From Tilletia caries (taxonomy: Eukaryota; Basidiomycota; Exobasidiomycetes; Tilletiales; Tilletiaceae), in the NCBI GenBank assembly GCA_032718865.1, contig JALUTQ010000007.1:2108001-2172000 (forward strand): a stretch of 64,000 nt of DNA, given 5' to 3'. The notes under the pieces were generated by a model. That model saw nothing but the letters and a program-made list of their open reading frames with translations. It searched no databases and had not been told where the DNA came from. The stretch's first letter is position 1, and each line of letters begins with the position of its first letter. The position numbers and the translations under genes are program-made. This document shows positions 20,193-30,992 of this stretch, in pieces.

Positions 20193-21399
20193 ATGTCGCG
20201 TCTCCAGTCCACCCCCTACATCGTCGACGGCAAGGGACACCTCCTCGGTCGTCTCGCCTCCGTCCTCGCCAAGGAGATCCTCTCCGGACAGAAGGTCACT
20301 GTCGTCCGGACCGAGCTCATCAACGTCTCCGGTGGTTTCTTCCGTCAAAAGGTGAGTCTCCCTTTTCAAAGAAGGGAGAGGAGAGGAGAGGGGAAAGCAT
20401 GCTGTCACGTCACGCGTCTGGGGGAAAGCGCGGTCTGGGGGGAAATGGAGGCTGCAATTTGGACACGAGGTCGGAAAGTGCTGGGCACTAGGATATGACG
20501 GCTCGAGCCGCCATGTCGTGCGGTCTTGCGGTCAAGTCTCATCGACAGCACGACAGGTCATGCCACTTCGACCAAACTGCTTCGCATGCGGCACCGCCAA
20601 CAGTGTTACGAAGACGCTCCTTCGAAGCCTGCATTCGCGCGCATATACATCTCGCACCTTTTCCAACCACAGTGGACATGCACTGCGAACAGTCAACGGC
20701 GGCCATCCATATCACTCTCTGGAGAGCGTCTAATCGCGTGACACATAGCAGCGGAAGCGACACTCGAGCGGGCGCCCTGGATGAAATGCGGCGATACATG
20801 CGGACTTTTTGGATGGCAGCTGGAAGTGCTCGGATAGCGGGATGTTCTTGTGGCCGGCGTGACAGCCCCTCTCTCATCTTCGCTCGTTGATTGGAAGGGT
20901 TCTGGACTGAAGACTGACTCAATCTTACGCTCCCTGTCTACAGCTGAAGTACCACGCTTACTTGCACAAGCGTCATTTGGTGAACCCCCGCCGGGCAGGT
21001 CCCTTCCACCACCGCGCACCCCACCAAATTTTGTACAAGGCCATCCGCGGTATGGTTCCCCACAAGACCGCTCGTGGCGCGGCCGCTCTGCAGCGTCTCA
21101 AGCTGTACGAGGGTGTCCCCCCACCATTCGACCGCAAGAAGAAGATGGTCATCCCCGCCGCACTGCGGGTACTCCGACTGAAGCCCGGCCGCAAGTACGC
21201 AACTCTGAAGCGGATCTCATCTGAGGTTGGGTGGAACTACGCCGACGTCGTTGACAAGCTTGAGGAGAAGCGCAAAGTCAAGGCAACAGCGTTCCACGAG
21301 CGCAAGACGGCTGCTCTCAAGCGACGTGCCGCTGCATTGACCGCATCGTCAGACAAGCTTGGGGAGAGCAACGCCAAGCTGGCCGTATACGGCCTGTAA
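20193..21399 (+). CDS. RPL16: 60S ribosomal protein L16 (uL13, L13a family)
   Basis: Two exons, 20193-20351 and 20944-21399 (204 aa, normal for the family). Exon 1 encodes the start of the uL13 fold ([20 protein letters not shown]). Exon 2 carries [39 protein letters not shown], the [20 protein letters not shown] segment and the eukaryotic C-terminal helix ending in GL. It is a large-subunit ribosomal protein. The single intron is 592 nt, again unusually long for this locus. Confidence 0.97.
20352..20943 (+). other. long intron of RPL16
   Basis: 592 nt, with a GTGAGT donor and a GTCTACAG acceptor; CTGACTC at about 20915 is a good branch point. In vertebrates L13a introns host box C/D snoRNAs. 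Here I find no convincing C (RTGATGA) and D (CTGA) pair at snoRNA spacing. Confidence 0.85.
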
Positions 21400-22185
21400 A
21401 GCGGCAACATCGAATCTTCCGGTCCGTTCCCGTGCACTCTATCCAGCCCAACCCGCCATCGACTTGTTTGCCTAGAGTCGGTGGTGCCTGCCTGCCCTTC
21501 CACCTTCCAAAACCCCCGTGCGACCGACGACGTGACACCATGACCCCTGTTCTACATACGCATCTCTCTCTCGCTCTCTCACTCCACGCCGGTCTCTTGT
21601 CCAACTTGTTTGTTTGTTCCACCGCACCCACCCGTCGCCGCGGCTTTTCTGAAAAGGGCAGCAGCAGAACGTCGTCCTCTCCTTGTCCAATGGCGAGGAT
21701 GGCAGCCCACCCAAGTCAATCTCTACACCCATGCCCAATCGATTGCATTTTCTCTACATGTCTTCTGCCTTGCGCTGTCTGTCTGTACTATGTGCTCTCG
21801 ATGCCAGTTTTGCCTTGAGCTGATCGATCGATTGCGTGTTGTGAGCGTGAGCGTCGAGCGAGCTCCTTTATTTCCTTCTTCCGGCTCGGGCCTCGGAGTC
21901 GTGCTGGTCTCCCGAGTGCCGGGCGTCGTCCCCCCCACCTTTCCAGGTACGAGTAGGTCGCCTTCGCAGTCTCGCAAAGAGCGAACGAAGGGAGCAAGGA
22001 TGGGGAAGTGAAATCAGAAGCTGAACGTGAGGCGTGAGGCTGCGCGCCGTACATTCATTCATTCGTGCGTGCCCCACCTCATAAGTACAAAGGACGCCGG
22101 TCTGCCCAGTTATTCGCGCTCGTCTGTCGTCCCGTGTCGCTGCCCTGTGCTCACTCTCTCCCCCATCTCTCCCAGTTCATTCCCC
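21400..22185. other. RPL16 3' flank and P450 upstream region
   Basis: Pyrimidine-rich, with CTCTCTCTCGCTCTCTCA near 21563 and a CT-rich leader before 22186. No gene seen. Confidence 0.55.
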
Positions 22186-24364
22186 ATGTCGCGTGCTGCC
22201 GATTCCCTCTCGTCCGCGTCCGCGTCGGCCTTAGCCACGCACGCCCGCGCGTTGCTCTCCGACCCCAGCTCGCTGCGCGCCTATGCAGTCCCAGCCGCCC
22301 AGCTGGCCGGCACGTTGGCCGCCCTGTTCATCGGCTGGTTCATGTATCAGGTCCTCTTCCGCGCCCGCTACTTCTCCCGCCTGCGTCACCTCCCCGGTCC
22401 GGAGTATGGTCACTGGCTGCTTGGTCAGACTCGGCAGGTCGTCCAGCGGGAACCCGGGATGGCCTTCTTGGAATGGAAGGGCACCTACGGAGAGAAGGGC
22501 GTGATCAGGGTCGTCACTGCCTTTGGACGCGAGAGGATCGTCTTCTACACACGGAGTGCAGTCAAGCAGATCCTCGTCGATCGGCCGTACGAGTGAGTAC
22601 CTGCCGTGAGCTTTCTGCGTCTGTTTGCGTGTGCGTCTGTCTTTGTGAACATGCTGAAGGAATTCTCTTGTGCGAGCCCCAGCTACCCGAAGCCGAGCTA
22701 TCTTCGCCTCATCCTGGGTCAAGTCGCGGGCGAAGGTCTGCTCACTTTCGAGGGCTCCGAACACAGCTCTCTCCGCAAGTTCCTCTCCCGTGCCTTTGCC
22801 CCTCGATACCTCCAAGAACGTAAGCATCCCTCCGCTCCGTGACCCTCTGTTTACCCGCATGATATTCTGATGGCCCCTTCTACTTATCACAGAATACGAG
22901 AGCTCCTACCATGGTCCCATCAGCAACCTCATCAAGACCTGGCAAAAGCAGATCAGCGAGACGCCCAAGCCGTCCGAAGGCCTCGAGATCGAAGTCTTCG
23001 CCTGGGTCTCCCGCTGTCTGCTCGACATCATCGGCCTCGCCGCCTTTGGGTACGAGATCAACTCGATCGCCGACGACAAGAATGACCTGGGCAGCGCGTA
23101 TCATGCGGTTACCAAGCTTCAGAACGGGGTCAATCTGGTAGGTTTGATCGGGATCATGGTCACCCCGGGCGGCGCTCAGCTTCTCCAGTGGGCGGGACAA
23201 CGGGCTTGGACAGGCAAGGCCATCCTGGCTGTGCACGGCTTGGCCGCCTCGCTCGGTCTGGGATCACTATTCATTGCGGTGAAGAACCTTGGCATCCTTC
23301 TCCAATCAACCTACACAATCGAGTCCGTCGCTGCCAAGCTAATGGACCAAAAGATGGACGAAGCCCGCAAACTCGGGCCGGGCGCCATGGACTCCGGCAA
23401 GATGGACATCCTCTCCCTCCTCGTCAAGGCGTCCTTAACCGATCAGAGCTCGTACAAGATGAGCCGTAAAGACGTGAAGAACACGATCCTGACTGTGCTC
23501 GCGGCAGGGCACGAGACTACAGCCTCCGGGGTCACCTGGACGCTCTGGATGCTCGCCAAACATCCCGAGGTGCAGGAAAAGTTGCGGAAGGAAGTCAAAG
23601 CTCTCACGAGCGCGTACGAGCATCCTCCCTTTGCCGACCTGAAGGAACTCAAGTACCTCGGCGCCGTCATTTCGGAGAGTTTGCGCGTGTTCCCACCCAC
23701 GCCGGCGACGAGCCGGCAGGCTGCGGTCGACAGTGTTATTGACGGGGTCTTCATCCCGAAGGGGACTGTTATTCTTATTCCTAGTCGCGCTATGAATCTC
23801 GACCCCGTAGGCGACTGGGGTGCCGACGCTGGTGACTGTGAGTTGCCAAAAGGAGACCCTTTTCTTTTCTGTTTGCTCAGTCACGAGTATTGAACCTCCC
23901 TGTTCTCGTCCCCGATTTACAGTCAAGCCCGAGAGATGGCTTGATCTGCCGCCAACGTACGATGCCACCTTCTCACTCATGACATTCATCGCCGGCGCGC
24001 ACAAGGTAAGTTCTTCCAAGCTACTCAATAAGAGGGATCCTTTCTTGTAAATCTGAAAAGGACTGACACCTTGGATTGCGTTCCCCCCCCGCCATCACCG
24101 ATTTCGACAAATACAGTGCATCGCCTACCAGATGGCTCAAAACGAGATGCGGCTGATCACCGCCATGCTCGTGGCCAACTTCCACTTTGAGCTCATCTCG
24201 CCCGACCAGACTGTCGTTGCCGGTACGTTCCCGGTCTCTCCCTCCCTCTCCCCCTCTTGTCTGACTTCTGACACCTTTCCGTCGCTTTTTCTTAAGAATC
24301 GGCAATCACGATGAAGCCGTACGCAGGTCTGCCACTCCGCGTCCGCAGAGTCGACGCGGCATGA
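22186..24364 (+). CDS. cytochrome P450 monooxygenase, membrane-anchored
   Basis: Six exons: 22186-22592, 22683-22819, 22893-23837, 23923-24005, 24117-24222, 24297-24364 (581 aa). A hydrophobic N-terminal anchor (LAGTLAALFIGWFMYQVLF, about residues 40-58) and the proline hinge HLPGPEYGHW mark a microsomal P450. The I-helix motif AGHETTAS lies near residue 385 and the K-helix ESLR near 441. FKPERW is near 497, and the haem-binding loop is FIAGAHKC with the ligand Cys at about 525. The loop has His where Arg is usual, which the family pattern allows. An intron separates AGAHK from the Cys. Substrate and CYP family cannot be told from the sequence. The neighbouring genes do not suggest a metabolic cluster. 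Confidence 0.93.
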
Positions 24365-25957
24365 AGCGTGAAGGATCAAGAAAACTTTCCCCAGAAGGTA
24401 GTGGAGTAAATTCCGCTGCAGGCCTGGCCTTGGACCTGGAACGGCGTCTCTCGAGTTGGTCGGCAATGAACGAGCTACGTACTTATACCTCTCCCTATCT
24501 CCCACTCCGTCAGAGCAATCGATGAATGCATGAATGGTTCCGAGAACAGACGCAAGCAGGAGACTGGAGAGTGAGCCCTTAGGTGATAGTATTTACGATT
24601 TTGCGCACAGGGAGACTTCCGGGAGAGAGGGAGAGAGAGAGAGGATGGAGAGAGAGACACAGAAGAAATGATGATGGGTAACGGAGGATGTTGGCACGAC
24701 GGGCGGCAACCAAGCGAGAGAGACAGGAGAAATGATGATGATGATGATGTGAACGAAGTCATGGGTGGGTTAGAAGAGGCCAGGCAGGAGCTACAGGCGA
24801 GAAGGAAACGTCCAGGAAAGCGAGGGGACGGGGGGCGGAAGCGAGGGAGAGGGAGCGAAGCAAAGGAAAGAAATGAGAGATCGAGGAGAGTGTTCCCGTG
24901 AGAAGTTCCGAGAGAGGGGTTGGGGGGAAGGCCATTGTCGATCCATCCAGAGAGGTTAAGGCATCATCCTTTGGGTTCGGGTTGAGTTTAATGGGTTGTG
25001 CTGGGTTCCAGATCCTGGGAGCAGGATGGGGCTTGAGGAACATCGAATGCACGGTTCTCCGGGAACCCCTGGGTCCACGAGGAAAATCGAAAGGGAAAAA
25101 AAAATTTGAAGTAACGCGGTCCGAGCTCGATTCGAGGAAGGGAGTGGGGGGAGGTCCGGCCAGGCCCCCAGGCCCCTCTATATCATCGCGCGGGAGGGAT
25201 CGAAGAAAATGAGGTCCGATAGTCGAGTTTGGTCTAAGAGAGTGTGTCCGAGGTGGAGAGAAGGGAAGGGGGCCGGTCCTCGCATTCGATTGGTCCAAAG
25301 GTGTGACAAGCGCAGCCGTATGGTCTTGCAGAAGGGTTTACAGTTAAGAGTCAAGAGGGTCGGTTCCCCTCTCATTCGTTCGCGAAGCTGGGGATACGTG
25401 GTCCGCGGATTGCTTTGCAAGTTCAGAGCTTCCAGCAAGCCAAAAAGGATCTCCAGGCGGAGGTTGGTTGGTTGATGGAGATGTGAAACTTGGGATCCCG
25501 TTGTCCGTCAAAGAGAAGTGGAGAGTGAGAGAGAGGGAGAGAGAGAGCGTGGGTGCGCCGAAAGAAGGAAGGGGTGTTCCTGGTTCCGAAATAAAAAAAG
25601 GCTCCTGGGTAGTATGGTACGGGCGCTTATCCTACCCTCCGACCCCCCTTCGCCCTACCCGCACAGGAGCGATTAGAAGATCCGTAAGGTGAAAAAGAAA
25701 CCGGAGCAAAGAATGTGCACGAAAAGAAAGGGAAACAGGGGTGAGGGGAAAAAAAAGGAATGTTCTTGCCTGGAAGGCCATAGTGTGGTGTTTCCCCGCG
25801 TCGTAATGCTGATGCGTGATTGTGGTGTGTGTCTCTTCTCCTCGTCGTGAATGTCGGCATCTTCTCCTCCACTCCTATCGGACATCATCCTTGTCGATTG
25901 TCGGAAACCTAGGAGTGAGAGGGACCAGCCCTGTGGTGGTGGCAGGACCGGGGCGAA
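24365..25957. other. long convergent intergenic region
   Basis: 1.6 kb between the 3' ends of the P450 and the surface-protein gene. It is strongly purine-rich on the plus strand (GAGAGAG tracts near 24620-24655 and 25525-25545), with an ATGATG run near 24733. No splice-consistent gene, tRNA or transposon was found. Confidence 0.55.
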
Positions 25958-27406
25958 TCACATCGCTCCTCCGTACCCGGGACGGGCAGGCTGCATCTGC
26001 GGACTGGCCATAGCATGCTGATGCCCGGCGTACATGTCCTGTCCGTACTGACCCTGGCCCATGGCAGCATGTTGTGCAGCAGCGTGCGGGTCCGAGCCAG
26101 CGAGGACGGACGAGCCGTCGGCGTAGTAACCCTGGGTGGTGGGTGGGATATTGCCGTAGGGCGAGGCAGCGGCGTGGGGATCGGCGTACCCATCCGTGTA
26201 TCCACCGGCGGTGGGCTGTCCATATTGGTCGTAGTAGCCATTGCCGCCGCCATATCCAGGCGGAGGACCGGTGCCATCGACGTCGTGGTATCCGCCTGGC
26301 CCGCCAGCTGCTTTTGTGCCGTAGTGGGCCCCGTAGCCTGCTGCTCCACCGGCGGCCACGCCGAGTGCGGTTGTGCTGCCACTGAAACTATCCCGTCCGT
26401 ATCCACCGTCGTTCTCGGCCATGTCGCGATCATGACCGGTGTCGCTCTCGCCGGCCATTTCGAAGCCTGCGCCACCGGTGCGACGGGCAGGCAAGGGATG
26501 CATGGCTGCGGTGTCGCCCTCTGAGCGGAGTTCGGGCCACTTGATGTCTGTGTCGTCGTCGTCGTAGTGGTCCCGCTTCTGGCCGAACTTCATGTAGAGG
26601 AAGGCGAGAAGACCGAGTAGAGCTGCGCCTCCGACAACAGAGACACCAATGATAAGGGAGGTGTGACCGTCGTTGTTGGTATCGTCTTCTGCAGGTACGG
26701 CGGGTGCGGAGACGGTGGGAGTGGTGGTGGTGAAGGAGGTGACGGTATTGGCAAGGTAGGAGGCGGACAAAGCTGCTAGGGAAGAGGCGATAGAGGCATT
26801 GAATGCGGATGCTGATGCTGATGCTGATGCTGATGCTGCCGCTGCTGCTTTGGAAGCGGAGAGCTGTGCGGCTTTGGAGGACGAGGCGAGAGCGCCGGCG
26901 GCAGCAGAGGAGGAGGCAAGAGCGGCGGAAGTGGAAGCGGCGAGAGCAGCACTTGTTGAGGATGCATTGGCTATGGATTCTGAGATGGAGCTCTGAATGG
27001 CAGCGGATGATGCCAGGGCGGACGATGCAGCCGCTTCTGAGGATGAAGCTGCGGCCACGGACGATGATGACTCGTCCGGGGAGGGGCCGAAGAGCAGTCG
27101 TGGGTGGTGGACATTGGACCGATCGTGGGAGGGTGCGCGAGCGGCATGGATGTAGGACATCCGTCGTTGGAGTTCTGGCGAGAGGGGCGTGGGTGCTGCT
27201 GGTGCTGGCTTCCTGCGCTCGGGTCTGAGTCTGTGTTCTGGCATCCTTGCGCGGGGTGGGTCTGTGGCCTGAGCCTGGCGTGCGACTGCGTTGGAGGCTG
27301 GTGTTGGTGGTTGTAAGTGTTGGTTTCCTGCTGCTGCTCCTGCTGTTGCGACGGCGGCGAGGATGGCCAGCCACAAGGCGAAGGACGACCAGCGTTTCGA
27401 CTGCAT
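25958..27406 (-). CDS. Ser/Ala-rich single-pass surface protein (Mid2/Wsc-like architecture)
   Basis: Intronless, 482 aa from ATG 27406; the frame is open upstream, but the signal peptide begins here (SSFALWLAILAAVATAGAAAG). The ectodomain is Pro-rich and then very Ser/Ala-rich, including an SASASASASA run made by a GATGCT-type microsatellite, so it is probably heavily O-mannosylated. A Thr-rich stalk (TSFTTTTPTVS) leads to one membrane helix (SLIIGVSVVGGAALLGLLAF), a basic stop-transfer FGQKRD and an acidic patch DDDDTD. The cytoplasmic tail is rich in Gly, Tyr, Pro and Gln. This is the layout of fungal cell-wall stress sensors and related plasma-membrane proteins, but no WSC cysteine motif is present, so the function is inferred from architecture only. 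Confidence 0.85.
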   Translation of the reverse strand: MQSKRWSSFALWLAILAAVATAGAAAGNQHLQPPTPASNAVARQAQATDPPRARMPEHRLRPERRKPAPAAPTPLSPELQRRMSYIHAARAPSHDRSNVHHPRLLFGPSPDESSSSVAAASSSEAAASSALASSAAIQSSISESIANASSTSAALAASTSAALASSSAAAGALASSSKAAQLSASKAAAAASASASASASAFNASIASSLAALSASYLANTVTSFTTTTPTVSAPAVPAEDDTNNDGHTSLIIGVSVVGGAALLGLLAFLYMKFGQKRDHYDDDDTDIKWPELRSEGDTAAMHPLPARRTGGAGFEMAGESDTGHDRDMAENDGGYGRDSFSGSTTALGVAAGGAAGYGAHYGTKAAGGPGGYHDVDGTGPPPGYGGGNGYYDQYGQPTAGGYTDGYADPHAAASPYGNIPPTTQGYYADGSSVLAGSDPHAAAQHAAMGQGQYGQDMYAGHQHAMASPQMQPARPGYGGAM

Positions 27407-28158
27407 TGTTGCTGAGATTATCGAGAGTCCGAGTGATTTCTTCGTGAATAGGAGCTGCCAGGGGAAGAACACAGGGAGAGTGGAAGGGAGAGATGAGCAT
27501 AGGAACAGTGACTAGTGAGAGCATGTCCCCCCCTTTAAGCCAGAGCCTCCTTCAAGGGCACCGCCTCACGTGATGACGGTCCCCCCTGCGATGCTGGGCG
27601 TGAGACTCACCTTGGCTGCGCTGGTCTGGTGCTGTGTCCCTGCTGAGTAAGTAAGTAAGTAAGGTAAGAGGGCGAGCGAGAAGAGCGAGTACCAGGTCGA
27701 GGTCGTCGTCCGCCAGAGCCAAGCGTGAGTGAGTGCGAACTGACCGACTGAGTGAGTGACGGAGCGATGCTGGTCTGGCGAGGCACTCCTCCCATTACAA
27801 CACCCCATTACAACAGCCAAGAAAGGAGGCCCCACACCGAATTACAAATCGGAGCCCAAGTGGCAACCTCGCTCACGTGCTCTCACATCGCACAGCCAGC
27901 AGCCCACAGCCTCAAACGGTCGTCGGTCACCCAGTCTCCGGAACAAAGGGCGGATCGCCGTCACCGGTCACGGCGTCACACGAGTCGGAGTTCAGCAGTT
28001 CCAGGATGGATACAGGACAGATTGCACGAGTAGAGGAAGATAGAGGCGGGAAGCGGAGATACAAAGGACAGCAAGCAAGAGCGCGAGTAAGAAGTCTGAC
28101 CCAGGTCCGGAGGTCACAGGTCAGGGCAGGGAGGGAGGGAGGGAGGGAGGGAGAGAGG
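27407..28158. other. intergenic region with short tandem repeats
   Basis: Upstream of the surface-protein gene and downstream of the MARVEL gene. It holds a GTAA tandem (27647-27665), GAGTGAGTGA repeats near 27725-27760 and a GGGA tandem (28128-28153). No gene was seen. Confidence 0.6.
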
Positions 28159-29570
28159 TCATCGGTATCGCCCTCCTTGGTCGTAAGGCATCTCCGGCAG
28201 CCGCGGCGCACGGTCGTCGTTATAGTCGTATCCTCCACCACCGCCACCACCACCACCATGCGTGTCCACCCTGCCCAGGCCGTACTTCGCCGCGATCCCC
28301 GATAGCGGGTCGTTGTCGTCCACACCCGCATACCCGCGTCCCCCGCTCCCGTATGCGTTGTTGTACGTCGACTTGTCATCGTCATAATCTCGACCGGCAT
28401 GAATGTCGTTGCCTTCGTGCCGCGTGTACAGGTCGTCCTCGTCTTCGCCCGCATGTACCGGCGCAAACGCACTGTCGTCGGTAGGATGCACGAAAGGCGG
28501 GATTCGTGGGCCGTTCTTGCGTGCCAGCCGCCAAGCCCGCAGGAATAGCAGCAATGAGAGCAGCCAGGCGACTATTTCCCGAGAAAGACATCAGCGTCGC
28601 GACTAATCAAAGTGGAGTCTCTGCGCATTCTCCCTGAGCGAACACTCACTCCAATCGAACCACAGGAAGGCTGCCAGGGCCCGCTTGTTCCGGCAGAACC
28701 CGCCCAAACTCGCCTGATATGCCTTGTGGTCGCCAGCGGACGTGTCTGCGTGCTTGTCCTTCGCAGGGTCTTTACACCCAGCAGATGTGTATGCTGAGAT
28801 CGTTTGCGCGAGCCTGCCATGAAGGAAAACAGGAGGTCAGCGCAAAGAGTGCGGAAGGAAACACATCGCATGGAAGGAAATGTCACTCACGAGATGATCA
28901 GCAGGAGAATCACCCAGATACCGTTACAGACAAGTCCGACCCGCGCCTCCTGCAGGGCTCTGGCAATGCCGTGACATCTTTGAAAGATGGAAAGGGCCAT
29001 TCTTAGCAAACAGGCTCGCACGTCCATGCGCACGTAACACAAACTGGCATTTACTCACCTTCGGTACTCCGTCTTCTCCGCGATCATCGGTATGATTAGT
29101 AGCGCGGCTGAGCTCAGCATCGTCGAAACCGTCATGAACAGCAACAGGCTTGTCAACCCAGACGCGCCCCCAATCCACTTTTTCTACAGTGGGAAAAACA
29201 CACAAAGGTTCCTGTCAGCCCACGATGGCCAAACGAAGGGTCACGAGGGAAAGGTCGAGGTTCTCCTCAGAAAGCTCACCTGGTAAATGGCAAGCGCGAT
29301 AAGGATGCACAGCGACACGAAGGCCAGAAAGATCTGCGCGGCGCGGATGTAGGTGTTCAACCGAACGACCCGGTCCTCGTCCACATCTCCCGACGTGAAC
29401 GCATTCGCACGAACCACAGGCCGACTCTGTGCGCCCCCGCCTCCGCCGCCGCCGCCACCACCACCGCCGGCGTGACCACCCTCAGCCGCGCTGAATCCAA
29501 TACCCGCTTGGTACTTGTCCTCCCGCTGCGGGTCCCACTGGTTTTTGATCCGATTCAGAAAGTCGGGCAT
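28159..29570 (-). CDS. MARVEL-domain-type four-helix membrane protein
   Basis: Five exons: 29570-29280, 29183-29059, 28959-28891, 28813-28650, 28571-28159 (353 aa). The start is MPDFLNRIKNQWDP, followed by a Gly run of about 12. Four hydrophobic helices follow: AAQIFLAFVSLCILIALAIY, then LTSLLLFMTVSTMLSSAALL, VGLVCNGIWVILLLIIS, and FLWFDWIAWLLSLLLFL. The last loop has Cys residues (SAGCKDPA, GGFCRNK), and the FLWFDW segment is typical of fungal MARVEL/Nce102-like proteins. The tail is acidic, Tyr/Gly-rich and cytoplasmic, with a 10-residue Gly run. A role in plasma-membrane domain organisation is inferred from the family. Its promoter faces the palindromic element at 29.8-31.2 kb. Confidence 0.82.
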
Positions 29571-30266
29571 GGTTTGCTCCCCTTGGCCTCCGCTTTGCGT
29601 TTCTTGTTGGGCGTTTTGAGTCTGAGAGGGGTGTGGATACCTTTGTTCTTTCTGAGCTTCCCGGTGAGATGTGTGGAAGCGTTGCAAAGGGAGGAAAGCG
29701 ATCCGAGATGAAGGATCGAATCGATGTGCACAGCTTCCACTTGCGGGAAGGACACACACCGCGGATAACGCATTCATTTGTCGACCATTTCTTATTAGTA
29801 ACAAATGGGGTCATTTGGGGCCCCCAGCCAAATGCTTTTCCGTCCTGCTTTCCAATGCTTTTTTTTCGAATGCTTCCACAAATGCGAGCATTTGTCAAGC
29901 TCAAAAAATGGTCGCGCAAATGACCGCCCTGTGTGTGCATCGGGTCACTGCCGCTCCATCCTCACCGCCTCACCGTTCCTGGCGGCGTCACCCGTTTGTC
30001 CGTCTGTGCGGACACCCGTCCGTCCTGGTGTCCTCAGGTTGCAGCCCCCTGTCCCTACAAGCCTGCACACGGGTGACTACATCCTCAGCTTGTCATCCAT
30101 TCTCGTCACTCCTACGTAGAAATCGCGTTAAACGACGTTGTTGCGTCTTTTTTTTCACGATCACCTTGCTCCATTTTGCTGCAGGGACGGTTCGGACTTA
30201 ACATAAAAAAATTCCACGTGGGCTTCACTAACCATTCGCGGGGAGAAACGGCTGTGCAAGTAACCT

Positions 30267-30470
30267 GAATGTCCCGATCTATGGTCGATTCGCCCCGAGC
30301 ATGAGGCGATTGGCCCCGTAAGCGTTTTTTGAATTGAGCCCGTAAGATGAGGCGATTCAGCCCGTAATTATCGGCGACTGAACCCATAAACAAAGGCGAT
30401 TGAGCCCATAAAGATGGTCGATTGGCCCCATAAGGCAGGGCACTGGCCCCATAAAAATCTCAAATCGCCT
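30267..30470 (+). repeat. left arm, degenerate ~22-bp tandem array
   Basis: Successive units begin at CCCGATC, CCCCGAG, CCCCGTAAG, GCCCGTAAG, GCCCGTAAT, ACCCATAAA, GCCCATAAAG, CCCCATAAGG and CCCCATAAAA. Most are followed by a GGCGATT or GGTCGATT block. Confidence 0.85.
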
Positions 30471-30752
30471 TTGGCGACCTTCCCTGCTTCCAAATCTTCC
30501 AGATAAATTATTCTACAGCGGCCAGGGTGCCTGAAGTAACTGTACTGAGCTTCCAGGGTCATATCCGGTCATAGTCGGGCCGGGATGGCGGTCTTCGGCG
30601 ACGTAATTCACTTTGAGAGCTCGTCGACGGGCAGAAACGCTTCACAGAAGCTCGACTTGTGTGTGAGTTGAACCCTCTTACATACCTGAAGGCCCGACCG
30701 GTCGTTTGGACAGTGTCAGTACACACTACCGCTCTATCCGGCTGAAATAGAC

Positions 30753-30992
30753 ATTACGGGCTCTGTCCACCATCTTTATGGGCTCTGTCCACCATCTTTA
30801 TGGGGCCAATCGACCATCTTTATGGGTTCAATGTACTAATCTTACGGGGTCAATGCACCAAAATTGCGTTTTTTACGGGCTCAATCGACCATCTTTATGG
30901 GGTCACATGACCATCTTTATGGGGTCACTCAACCATAGATCGGGGTCAGTGCCGGGGTGCTCGGGGCGAACCGACCATAGATCGGGACATTC
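30753..30992 (-). repeat. right arm, same ~22-bp unit in inverted orientation
   Basis: Units read as CCATCTTTATGGG plus a CTCTGTCCA, CCAATCGA, TCAATCGA, TCACATGA or TCACTCAA block. The array ends in ACCGACCATAGATCGGGACA, which mirrors the start of the left arm. One unit carries an insertion around GCGTTTTTTACGG that has a counterpart (GCGTTTTTTGAA) in the left arm. Confidence 0.85.
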
